From Candidatus Poribacteria bacterium (GTDB lineage: Bacteria; Poribacteria; WGA-4E; PCPOR2b): a stretch of 64,000 bases of DNA. The notes beneath the pieces were generated by a model that was given only the letters and a program-made list of their open reading frames with translations, made no database searches and had not been told where the DNA came from. Both the position numbers and the translations under genes were made by a program. Location: contig JAJEAL010000048.1 of NCBI GenBank assembly GCA_022822785.1, positions 16,948 to 80,947 of the forward strand, given 5' to 3'. Each line of letters starts with the position of its first letter. The first letter of the stretch is position 1. Shown here one piece after another: positions 9,415 to 16,696 of this stretch.

Positions 9415-9505
9415 ATTTGGGTGATTCTCCAATCCATCGGATGTTCCATCACACACTGGCACGCTATTGCGTGGCATCTAAAAGTTTGGAACGCCTAGAT
9501 TTGGG

Positions 9506-10048
9506 TTAGGGTTCAACTGCCGCTGTTTGCCTTCGTTCCATACTCAGTCGGTAGCCAAGGATGGCGCCAATCGGTGCAGAAACAATGTATAAAAGTTCGG
9601 GAGGACATTTTATCGCTAGTAAAATACGAAGGGGTAAAGATATGATAAGGGCAAGGACTTGCGCTATGTTGAGCAGTATGTAGAACAGCAAATTCGAGGC
9701 AACCAATGTTTCCCAGTGGATATTCAGCAGCGACATCAACGCAACTACTGCAGGTGCTCCCAGAAAGGCGCCCTGGTATGTGCGCTTGCGGTCTATATCA
9801 ACACCGAAACGCTGTCCAGCAAATATAACGCCTTCAGCCACACCGGCGAGCGCACTCCCATATGTTAGAGCAAACGAGATTAGCAGAAGTAAGCTCACCC
9901 AAAAACCGTGTTGTATGCGGTCACCGATTAAGCCTTTCCACAACAGTAGTTCAACAATCAAGAAGCACAGCCATCCGCTCGCTAAACCGATAGCACCACC
10001 TAAAACAATTTGACTCGCTGTTAACGCAATGGTTTTCTTTCGAGGCAT
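9506..10048 (-). CDS. polytopic membrane protein, first gene of the purine operon
   Basis: The 180-residue protein has four to five membrane helices (for example residues 10-35, 48-70, 92-112 and 118-145) and a short hydrophilic C-terminus (SMERRQTAAVEP). Glycine and alanine are frequent in the helices. No family is recognised. A near-consensus promoter lies 34 nt upstream, and purF follows about 90 nt downstream on the same strand, so it appears to lead the purF-purM operon. A transport role in purine metabolism is possible but nothing in the sequence proves it. Confidence 0.7.
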   Translation of the reverse strand: MPRKKTIALTASQIVLGGAIGLASGWLCFLIVELLLWKGLIGDRIQHGFWVSLLLLISFALTYGSALAGVAEGVIFAGQRFGVDIDRKRTYQGAFLGAPAVVALMSLLNIHWETLVASNLLFYILLNIAQVLALIISLPLRILLAIKCPPELLYIVSAPIGAILGYRLSMERRQTAAVEP

Positions 10049-10081
10049 ACGATGCTCCCAAAAATCAGATTGAATACGGAG

Positions 10082-10110
10082 ATTATATCACGGCGTTGCA
10101 TCCATGTCAA
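10082..10110 (-). promoter_or_regulatory. near-consensus sigma-70 promoter of the purine operon
   Basis: On the minus strand TTGACA (10110-10105) and TATAAT (10087-10082) match both consensus hexamers exactly with a 17-nt spacer. It sits just upstream of the gene ending at 10048. No purine riboswitch is visible in the short leader. Confidence 0.75.
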
Positions 10111-10165
10111 CCGGAATGAAGCGTGAGGCGCCCCAACAATTCTTCCCAATCATATTCTACTAAAC

Positions 10166-10240
10166 TATGGTGAACTTTAGAATTACTTGGACACTCTGTA
10201 CCGGCGCAGTTAGAAACAGCGCCTACCAAACATGGGGATT
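10166..10240 (+). mobile_element. solo terminal repeat of the IS630-related MITE family
   Basis: TATGGTGAACTTTAGAATTA followed by CTTGGACAC matches the left end of elements at 42397 and 60234. It is followed by a GGCGCAGTTAGAAACAGCGCC hairpin like the one inside the 42.5 kb element. No matching right end was found before the next gene, so this is a truncated copy. The rest of the 10111-10405 gap shows no gene or tRNA; the TTGACA and TATAAT near 10275-10305 are too far apart to be a promoter. Confidence 0.5.
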
Positions 10241-10405
10241 GAGATTTAACAGATTGAGGATTCGGTTTAATCTTGACAGCGCGCCCACTATTCCCTACAA
10301 TTGTATAATATCAGTAAATAAGCCTAGGCACACAGCTGCGGGAGTTGCGCTGCTACAATCATAGTTGCAACCACAGACGGATTAAACCATGGTGAGGGGA
10401 AATCT

Positions 10406-11041
10406 ATGAGTAATCTACTGTTTCAGTCGGGTGAGAAGGTGCTTTTTATCGGCGATAGTATCACCGATTGTGGACGCCGCGGCGACCACGCACCACTTGG
10501 GAGCGGTTACGTAAAAAAAGTAACTGAGTTAATCACCGCAAAGTATCCAGAGCGGCAAATCGAGTATGTCAATAAAGGCATCGGTGGCGACGTCGTTGAA
10601 GGGCTCGAAGGACGATGGGATACAGACGTCATCGCTGAGAAGCCGACTTGGCTGTCGGTGAAGATTGGCATCAATAATGCGTCGCGCCAGCTTGGAGCGG
10701 GTCTCCCAAACGAAACATATCTACCTGAATGGGAAGCGTGTTATCGGCGTATCCTCACTCGCGCGAGAGATGAATTGGGCGTGGGACTTTTCATGTTTGA
10801 GACCTTTTATATTGAAGAAGACGTTCCCGAACCGCGTCCGCTAGATGTCGATGCCTATAATGAGATTATCCATCGACTCGCCGACGAGTTCAACGCCCGA
10901 TTGATACAAACAAACGAGGCGTTTGACCGAGCGGTCGCTGCGCGTCCGGGAGCGTTGTGGACAACCCAAGATGGTGTCCATCCGAATCCGGAAGGACATA
11001 CACTAATGGCGCTGGAATTTCTGAAACAGACAGGCTGGTAG
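10406..11041 (+). CDS. SGNH/GDSL-type hydrolase
   Basis: 211 residues with SGNH blocks: block I FIGDSITDCGRR with the Ser nucleophile, block II NKGIGGD (Gly), block III KIGINNA in place of the usual GxND, and block V DGVHPNPEGH with the catalytic Asp and His. It is probably a cytoplasmic esterase, since no signal peptide is present. GGTGAGGGG precedes the ATG. A DapA-like lyase starts 38 nt after the stop, so they likely form one unit, perhaps deacylating a sugar-acid type substrate; that is inference. Confidence 0.85.
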   Translation: MSNLLFQSGEKVLFIGDSITDCGRRGDHAPLGSGYVKKVTELITAKYPERQIEYVNKGIGGDVVEGLEGRWDTDVIAEKPTWLSVKIGINNASRQLGAGLPNETYLPEWEACYRRILTRARDELGVGLFMFETFYIEEDVPEPRPLDVDAYNEIIHRLADEFNARLIQTNEAFDRAVAARPGALWTTQDGVHPNPEGHTLMALEFLKQTGW

Positions 11042-11079
11042 AAACTTCTCATTTGTATATCGTTGCTGGAGGCTTAATC

Positions 11080-12003
11080 ATGGGCAGAGCTGCACAAGTC
11101 TTGGAACGTATGAAAGGGCCGGTGGTCCCCATTAATGTTTGTTTCAACGTAGACGGCACAATCAATTATGATGCGGTGGGGGCGTATGTCAACTGGCTAT
11201 GTGAAGAGGAGATACCGGTGCTACTGCTAACCTATGGAAGCAGTGAATTTGCGAGTATTAGCGATGAAGAACTTTGGACATTAACAGCCGCTGTCGCTTC
11301 TGCCACCGCCGGACGCTCGCTCTGTATTGCATCCACCAGCTACTGGAAACCGGCGAAGACTCGGGATTTCCTCGAACACGCTAACGCTGTTGGCGTTGAC
11401 GCTGTCAAGGTACAAATTAATCCTTGGTTGCCTAAAACGCGAGAGGTGTTGGTCCGATACTTTGACCAGATTGAAGACGTATCTGATATACCGTTACTGC
11501 TCTGGGGTGTTGCCCCGCCCCCCTTTCCCGTAGAGGTGGTAGCGGAATTGGCACAACGTCCTTATATCGTTGGTATGAAGAATGACGCACACCCCTTCTA
11601 TGACTACTACGACCTCATTCGCGCCACAAAGGATGACGGGTTTGGCGTGGTCAGCGGCGGACAAATGCGCAACTTCGTGTTCGGGCACCAGATTGGTTCG
11701 CCCGCCTACTTGTGCCCCATCGCGCCTTTTCGTCCCGATATCGCCTTAGACTTTCATCAACTGCTAGTTGAAAAGAGCTACGCTCAAGCATGGGAAATGG
11801 TTTTTCGTTATGAAGAACCGTGGCTCACATGGGCAATAGATAAAAACTGGCTAGCGGTCATGAAATCAACAGTACAGCTGCAAGGACTGTATCCCAACAA
11901 TCTGCTTGGACCACCGAATCCGCCGCCGAGTCCGAGCCTGCTAGCTGAAGTACAGGCGAAATTAGAAGCGCTCTTCGGTGCATCGCGTACACGTCCAGCG
12001 TAG
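11080..12003 (+). CDS. dihydrodipicolinate synthase/N-acetylneuraminate lyase family protein
   Basis: A (beta/alpha)8 aldolase of about 307 residues. The Schiff-base lysine is visible in YIVGMKNDAHPF. The N-terminus (VVPINVCFNVDGTINYDAV) and SGGQMRNFVFGHQIGSPAYL fit the family. Because it sits next to GDSL and GlcD-type genes rather than lysine genes, it is more likely a sugar-acid or keto-acid aldolase/dehydratase than DapA itself. The start at 11080 has TGGAGG 6 nt upstream; the frame is open back into the GDSL gene but that extension is not family-like. Confidence 0.8.
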   Translation: MGRAAQVLERMKGPVVPINVCFNVDGTINYDAVGAYVNWLCEEEIPVLLLTYGSSEFASISDEELWTLTAAVASATAGRSLCIASTSYWKPAKTRDFLEHANAVGVDAVKVQINPWLPKTREVLVRYFDQIEDVSDIPLLLWGVAPPPFPVEVVAELAQRPYIVGMKNDAHPFYDYYDLIRATKDDGFGVVSGGQMRNFVFGHQIGSPAYLCPIAPFRPDIALDFHQLLVEKSYAQAWEMVFRYEEPWLTWAIDKNWLAVMKSTVQLQGLYPNNLLGPPNPPPSPSLLAEVQAKLEALFGASRTRPA

Positions 12004-12115
12004 TTACTTCCCCCAACTCTTGAAACCGCTACGTGATAGTTAGTATGCCTTACCCTCTAGCCTCTAGCGCTCAGGGAAACGGGAGGGGAAGGGTTACCCA
12101 GATGGAAGGAATAGA

Positions 12116-13531
12116 ATGAGTAGCTACGCAACCGCACAATACCCTGAGGATATTGCTGTAAATGCTGATGCGTTAAACGAATTGCACCACTTACTCGGCG
12201 ATCGCCTGGCCACAGGGCAGGAGGTTCGCGAGTGTCATGCGAAGGATGTTTCTCATCACCGCCCTCATCTGCCGCATGCTGTCGCATTCCCCCACAGCAA
12301 CACAGAAGTTGCCCAGATTGTGAAAATCTGTGCCCGGTATGCTATGCCAATTGTTCCCTTCGGTACAGGGACCGGCGTAGAGGGTGCGGTTGTCGCTATC
12401 TACGGAGGGATTTGCGTTGACCTGACCCAAATGGGCGCAATTCTCCGGGTCAGTCAGAAGGACATGGATGCGACAGTGCAAGCGGGGGTTACACGGAAGC
12501 AGCTTAACAACCATCTCGCTGAGACCCAGACAGGGCTCTACTTCCCGGTTGATCCGGGAGCTGATGCGTCGTTGGGCGGTATGGCAGCGACACGCGCATC
12601 GGGCAACGCTGCAGTACGTTACGGTACCATGCGAGAAAACGTGCTCGGATTGACGGTAGTAACCGCTGATGGAAGTATTATCCGCACCGGAGGCCGCGCA
12701 CGCAAGTCTTCTGCGGGCTATGATTTGACCCGATTATTTGTAGGTTCAGAGGGAACGTTAGGAATTATCACAGAGGTAACGTTGAAGTTGGCAAAGACAC
12801 CGGCGGCTGTTTCGGCAGCGGTCTGCGCTTTTTCAGACGTTGTAGCAGCGGCAAGCACAGCCATCCAAGTAATCGGTGCTGGCATCCCTGTGGCTCGATT
12901 GGAGTTACTCGATGAAATCCAGATAGGTGCGGTTAATGCCTACTCGGGCTTAGATTATAAAGTTGCTCCAACACTTCTCTTTGAGTTTCACGGCTCAGAA
13001 TCAGCAGTAACCGAGCAAGCACAAACCGCAGGCAGCATTGTCCGCGAACATGGCGGCGAAGACTTTCACTGGGCAGCCGGGGAGGAAGAACGTAACCGGC
13101 TCTGGCAAGCACGATATGATAGCTATTATGCCTCGCTAGCACTTCGCCCCGGATCAGTTGGGTATGTCACGGATGTTTGTGTCCCCATCTCACGTTTGGC
13201 GGATTGCATCCTGAAAACCAAACAGGAGCTGCAAGCTTCTAGCTTAATCGCCCCCCTGCTAGGGCACGTAGGGGACGGGAATTTTCATGTGGTGTTCCCT
13301 CTCGATCCTGAGCGTCCTGAAGAACTAAAAGAGGCGCAACAGCTCAGTCAGCGTTTCGTTGAATACGCCCTTCAGATGGAGGGCACCTGCACAGGTGAGC
13401 ACGGTATCGGCTTGGGCAAGATTGAGGCGCTCAAGCAGGAACATGGACAAGGAGTTGCCGTAATGCACATGATTAAAAAATCCCTAGACCCACAAAATAT
13501 CATGAATCCTGGCAAGGTTATACTGCTCTAA
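12116..13531 (+). CDS. FAD-binding oxidase, GlcD / D-lactate dehydrogenase (cytochrome) type
   Basis: 471 residues. A PCMH-type FAD-binding domain (residues about 50-225: MPIVPFGTGTGVEGA, GADASLGGMAATRASGNAAVRYGTM, GSEGTLGIITEVTLKLAKTP) is followed by an FAD-oxidase C-terminal domain (LLGHVGDGNFHVVFPLDP, CTGEHGIGLGKIEAL, KKSLDPQNIMNPGK). It oxidises a 2-hydroxy acid such as glycolate or D-lactate to the keto acid. AAGGA precedes the ATG. It follows the DapA-like gene by about 110 nt, consistent with a hydroxy-acid degradation cluster. GlcE and GlcF partners are not present nearby. Confidence 0.88.
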   Translation: MSSYATAQYPEDIAVNADALNELHHLLGDRLATGQEVRECHAKDVSHHRPHLPHAVAFPHSNTEVAQIVKICARYAMPIVPFGTGTGVEGAVVAIYGGICVDLTQMGAILRVSQKDMDATVQAGVTRKQLNNHLAETQTGLYFPVDPGADASLGGMAATRASGNAAVRYGTMRENVLGLTVVTADGSIIRTGGRARKSSAGYDLTRLFVGSEGTLGIITEVTLKLAKTPAAVSAAVCAFSDVVAAASTAIQVIGAGIPVARLELLDEIQIGAVNAYSGLDYKVAPTLLFEFHGSESAVTEQAQTAGSIVREHGGEDFHWAAGEEERNRLWQARYDSYYASLALRPGSVGYVTDVCVPISRLADCILKTKQELQASSLIAPLLGHVGDGNFHVVFPLDPERPEELKEAQQLSQRFVEYALQMEGTCTGEHGIGLGKIEALKQEHGQGVAVMHMIKKSLDPQNIMNPGKVILL

Positions 13532-13540
13532 CTACGTGAT

Positions 13541-13897
13541 ATGAAAACAGCATTCAAAAAAGCGCTAATCGCTTTTTTAATTTTCATTTTAAGCCTCATT
13601 GGGATTCTAATCGCTGTTATTAGACGCTGGTCACAGAGCGGTTCTTTGATCGAAAGCATGATGATGGTTGACTTCACAGGACTTCTGCTCGCCGTCTTGG
13701 GGTCATCAATCTTAATCCTTATCAGCATTGCCCTGACCTTCTGGCTGGCGTATGCGTGGTCGGTTGAGCAACCTGTATTGGGAGAACGGATTATCAGACT
13801 GGCAACGGTCGTGAGCATTCTACTCATCCTTGTCTTCGGCGGTATGGGCATCGGCTTAATCGTTTTGCGGACCCTCTGGACAGTTAACTATTTTTAG
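13541..13897 (+). CDS. small three-helix membrane protein, unknown
   Basis: 118 residues with three predicted membrane helices (about 8-28, 45-72, 88-112) and no soluble domain. It starts 9 nt after the FAD-oxidase stop, which suggests the same transcript, but no strong ribosome site is seen. No family is recognised. It could be a membrane partner of the oxidase; this is only positional inference. Confidence 0.6.
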   Translation: MKTAFKKALIAFLIFILSLIGILIAVIRRWSQSGSLIESMMMVDFTGLLLAVLGSSILILISIALTFWLAYAWSVEQPVLGERIIRLATVVSILLILVFGGMGIGLIVLRTLWTVNYF

Positions 13898-14134
13898 ATT
13901 GGAAACGGTGAACAGATTGTTCTCACGTTTCGTGCTAGGCTTTGACCGGCGAAGGTATCAACAGTTGCAAGCTAGCATCACCACTGGTTAAATACTCCTA
14001 CGTCCGCAGATTTTCGCTTGCATTCAGAGATCTGGATGTGCTAAAATAAATTGTGAATGTCTCATATTGCATGACAAGACTTCAACAGTTAGGTTGATTT
14101 TATCAAAGTCACGGTTAGCAAATGGAATTCACTG

Positions 14135-14159
14135 TATACTGTAGAAATTGATTTCTACA
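14135..14159 (+). promoter_or_regulatory. candidate -10 box and perfect palindrome upstream of infC
   Basis: TATACT (14135-14140) is immediately followed by a 9-bp perfect inverted repeat, TGTAGAAAT and ATTTCTACA separated by TG (14140-14159). It lies 35 nt before the infC start. It could be an operator or a small hairpin at the transcript 5' end. No convincing -35 box was found. The rest of 13898-14130 holds no gene; a thrS gene, often found upstream of infC, is absent. Confidence 0.35.
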
Positions 14160-14193
14160 ATATGCACTAACAAATTGAGAAGGGGTGTCAACG

Positions 14194-14748
14194 ATTCAAA
14201 GCAGAGGCCGCCGCTATCAACAAAAAGCACCACAGCAGCAGAACAGAGTTAATCGACAGATTCGGGCAAGACAGGTTTTGTTAATCTCCACCGAGAACGA
14301 GAAACTTGGGCCCATGCCCGTTTACGAAGCGCTGGACCGAGCACAGGCAGAAGGACTTGATTTGGTAGAAGTTTCTCCAAATTCTAATCCGCCGGTTTGC
14401 AAAATTATGGACTACGGTAAGTTCCAGTATGAGAAAAGCAAACGGGCGAAAGAAGCAAAAAAGAAACAAGCCAAAGTTGTCCTGAAAGAGATAAAGTTCA
14501 AATCTGTAAGGACCGGAGATCACGACTTTCAATTTAGGCTTCGCCACGCCCACGATTTTTTATCGAACGGTTGGAAGGTTAAAGTGAGTGTTAGATTCAG
14601 TGGGCGTGAAATGTTGCACACAGATCTGGGGAGAGAAATGCTGCGACGGTTTGCAGCAGAGGTCGCGGATATCGGCGAGATAGAGTCGCCCCCACGGATG
14701 GAGAGTCGCTCCATGTTTATGGTCTTGGCGCCACAATTAGATAAGTAG
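14194..14748 (+). CDS. infC: translation initiation factor IF-3, probable AUU start
   Basis: About 184 residues with both IF-3 domains: N-domain (VNRQIRARQVLLISTENEKLGPM, ALDRAQAEGLDLVEVSPNSNPPVCKIMDYGK) and C-domain (KEIKFKSVRTGDHDFQFRLRHA, VSVRFSGREMLHTDLG). It binds the 30S subunit and checks the start codon. There is no ATG. A GTG at 14185 overlaps the only Shine-Dalgarno sequence (AGAAGGGG, 14178-14185), whereas ATT at 14194 lies 8 nt after it. An AUU start is the known autoregulatory feature of E. coli infC, so I choose it. rpmI and rplT follow in the conserved order. Confidence 0.93.
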   Translation: MQSRGRRYQQKAPQQQNRVNRQIRARQVLLISTENEKLGPMPVYEALDRAQAEGLDLVEVSPNSNPPVCKIMDYGKFQYEKSKRAKEAKKKQAKVVLKEIKFKSVRTGDHDFQFRLRHAHDFLSNGWKVKVSVRFSGREMLHTDLGREMLRRFAAEVADIGEIESPPRMESRSMFMVLAPQLDK

Positions 14749-14763
14749 AGGAGCATCAGTCAT

Positions 14764-14958
14764 ATGCCGAAAATTAAGACACATAAAGGTTCAGCCAAGC
14801 GTTTCAAATTCACAGGAAATGGGAAGATTCGTAGGCAGAAAGCTTATTCTAACCACCTGTTTGCCTCAAAAACGTCGAAGCGGAAGCGAAATCTCAGAAA
14901 AAGTGCGCTTGCAGATAAATCGAACGAGAAGAGGCTGCGTCGCTTGCTTCCCAACTAG
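14764..14958 (+). CDS. rpmI: 50S ribosomal protein L35
   Basis: 64 residues, highly basic, starting [20 protein letters not shown] and ending LRRLLPN, as typical for L35. GAGGAG is 10 nt before the ATG. It lies 15 nt after infC and 33 nt before rplT in the universal infC-rpmI-rplT order. Confidence 0.97.
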   Translation: MPKIKTHKGSAKRFKFTGNGKIRRQKAYSNHLFASKTSKRKRNLRKSALADKSNEKRLRRLLPN

Positions 14959-14991
14959 GTTGCTGTCAAAATTGCTTTTAAGGAGAGCGTA

Positions 14992-15342
14992 ATGTCAAAA
15001 GTAAAAACAGGTAGCGTTCGTCGTCGTCGCCGTCAAAGAGTGATGAAGCACTCAAAGGGTTATCGTGGTGGTCGCAATAACCTAAAACGGTCCGCGATGG
15101 AGGCTGTTGAGAAAGGTTGGAATTATGCCTATGCCCACCGCCGGGCGCGCAAAAGGGAATTCAGGCAATTGTGGATTGCCCGCATCAATGCTGCGGCCCG
15201 GATGCACGGCTTATCCTACAGCCGGTTTATGCACGGCTTAAAAAAGGCGGGAATTGACCTCAATCGCAAGGTTCTCGCTGACCTTGCTATTCATGATGAG
15301 GAAGGATTTGCTCGTATCGCTGCACTTGCGAAAGGTTCATAA
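14992..15342 (+). CDS. rplT: 50S ribosomal protein L20
   Basis: 116 residues with the basic N-terminal extension ([20 protein letters not shown]) and the globular domain ([35 protein letters not shown]). L20 is an early assembly protein of the 50S subunit and represses its own operon in some bacteria. AAGGAG precedes the ATG. The T-box leader of pheST begins right after it. Confidence 0.97.
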   Translation: MSKVKTGSVRRRRRQRVMKHSKGYRGGRNNLKRSAMEAVEKGWNYAYAHRRARKREFRQLWIARINAAARMHGLSYSRFMHGLKKAGIDLNRKVLADLAIHDEEGFARIAALAKGS

Positions 15343-15357
15343 AACTGAGTTTGCGTA

Positions 15358-15640
15358 AAGGCTATGAAAGGACAAAGTAAGCGGGTCGAGTATTCTAATC
15401 AGAGAGGCTGCGTCACCGGCTGAAAGCGCATCTTTAGAATGGGTCGCCGAATTTCATCCTGGAGCCGCCGAGTTGAACGCTAATTTAGGCAAGTAGGCTC
15501 GTGCCGGGAATTTCACCGTTACTGAAATAGTTAATGAAGTGGGCAGATGTAATATCTGCCAATAAGGGTGGTACCGCGGAAGGTTTTGACGCCTGTCACT
15601 TTCGTCCCTTGGACGGAGTGATAGGCGTTTTTTATTGCCA
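15358..15640 (+). promoter_or_regulatory. T-box riboswitch (tRNA-Phe sensing) of pheST
   Basis: The leader carries the T-box signature AAGGGTGGTACCGCGG (15564-15579), the antiterminator element that pairs with the NCCA end of uncharged tRNA. Upstream are stem I features: an AGTA motif after GGGTCG near 15390, and a candidate specifier triplet UUC (Phe) in GAATTTCATCC at 15453-15455. A GC-rich terminator and U-run follow directly, then pheS. When tRNA-Phe is uncharged the antiterminator should form and pheST be expressed. The specifier assignment is my reading of the primary sequence, not a folded model. Confidence 0.88.
15589..15633 (+). terminator. T-box-controlled intrinsic terminator before pheS
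   Basis: The arms ACGCCTGTCACT and AGTGATAGGCGT pair with a single mismatch around an inner GTCC/GGAC stem, followed by seven T. The 5' arm begins just after the T-box sequence, as required for mutually exclusive antiterminator and terminator folds. Confidence 0.85.
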
Positions 15641-15657
15641 TGTTATAGGAGATAGAT

Positions 15658-16674
15658 ATGCAGGAAGAGTTGAAACGAATCGAGGCTGAAGGGTTGACAG
15701 AACTGAAAGCAGTGGACGATCTGCGCGAATTAGAATCCCTACGGATTAAGTACTTCGGCCGCAGAGGTTCGCTCTCCGCGGTGATGCGAGGAATGGGGAA
15801 ACTCTCTAAAGCGGAGCGACCGATTGTGGGCAAGCTCGCGAACGAAGTACGCGCCAATCTTACAGAAGCTTTTGATCAGGCAGAAGAAGCTTTGAACCAA
15901 CGTGCGCGAGAACAACAGCTTGAAGCCGAGTCTGTAGATATTACCCTCCCTGGTCGCCTGCCACAGTTTGGAAAAAAGCATCCGGTGACACAAACTTTTG
16001 ACCGCATCCAAGAAATTTTCCGGGGCATGGGATTCCAAGTGGCTGAAGGTCCCGAAGTTGAGCATGAATATTACAATTTTGATGCGTTAAACACGCCCGC
16101 AGAGCATCCCGCTCGAGATGCACACGATACATTTTATATCACCGATAGCTTACTGTTGCGGACACACACTTCACCGGTTCAAATCCGCTACATGGAACAA
16201 CAGCCCCCCCCTATACGGATTATCGTCCCGGGGCGCGTATATCGCTGCGATTCCGATGCCTCTCACACACCGATGTTTCATCAGGTCGAAGGTTTACTAG
16301 TTGCCGAACAGGTCACTTTTAGTGAATTGAAGGGAGTATTATACGCTTTTGTGCAGCAGATGTTCGGGGAGGGAACCCGGACTCGTTTCCGTCCACATTT
16401 CTTCCCGTTCACAGAGCCGAGTGCGGAGGTGGATATCTCCTGTACAACATGTCACGGCGAAGGCTGTCGTCTCTGCTCAGGCACCGGTTGGCTTGAGATT
16501 TTGGGCGCAGGATCGGTGCATCCAAATGTTTTTCGTTACGTGAATTACGATCCGGAACAGGTGACGGGCTTTGCGTTTGGCATGGGGGTCGATCGGATTG
16601 CGACATTGAAATACGGTATCCCAGACCTCCGGTTGATGTTTGACAATGATATGCGATTCGCCCGACAGTTTTGA
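15658..16674 (+). CDS. pheS: phenylalanyl-tRNA synthetase alpha subunit
   Basis: 338 residues. An N-terminal coiled-coil tRNA-binding arm (about 1-90) precedes the class II catalytic core. Motif 2 is RVYRCDSDASHTPMFHQVEG and motif 3 is GFAFGMGVDRIATLKYGI. A four-cysteine insert (CTTCHGEGCRLCSGTGWLEI) common in bacterial PheS is present. It charges tRNA-Phe together with PheT in an alpha2-beta2 complex. AGGAG is 7 nt before the ATG; pheT begins 22 nt downstream. Expression should be controlled by the T-box leader. Confidence 0.97.
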   Translation: MQEELKRIEAEGLTELKAVDDLRELESLRIKYFGRRGSLSAVMRGMGKLSKAERPIVGKLANEVRANLTEAFDQAEEALNQRAREQQLEAESVDITLPGRLPQFGKKHPVTQTFDRIQEIFRGMGFQVAEGPEVEHEYYNFDALNTPAEHPARDAHDTFYITDSLLLRTHTSPVQIRYMEQQPPPIRIIVPGRVYRCDSDASHTPMFHQVEGLLVAEQVTFSELKGVLYAFVQQMFGEGTRTRFRPHFFPFTEPSAEVDISCTTCHGEGCRLCSGTGWLEILGAGSVHPNVFRYVNYDPEQVTGFAFGMGVDRIATLKYGIPDLRLMFDNDMRFARQF

Positions 16675-16696
16675 AACTAACAGAGGAAAATGAATC

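Noticed and set aside
10275..10305. TTGACA and TATAAT upstream of the GDSL gene as a promoter
   Set aside because: The hexamers are 25 nt apart, too far for sigma-70.
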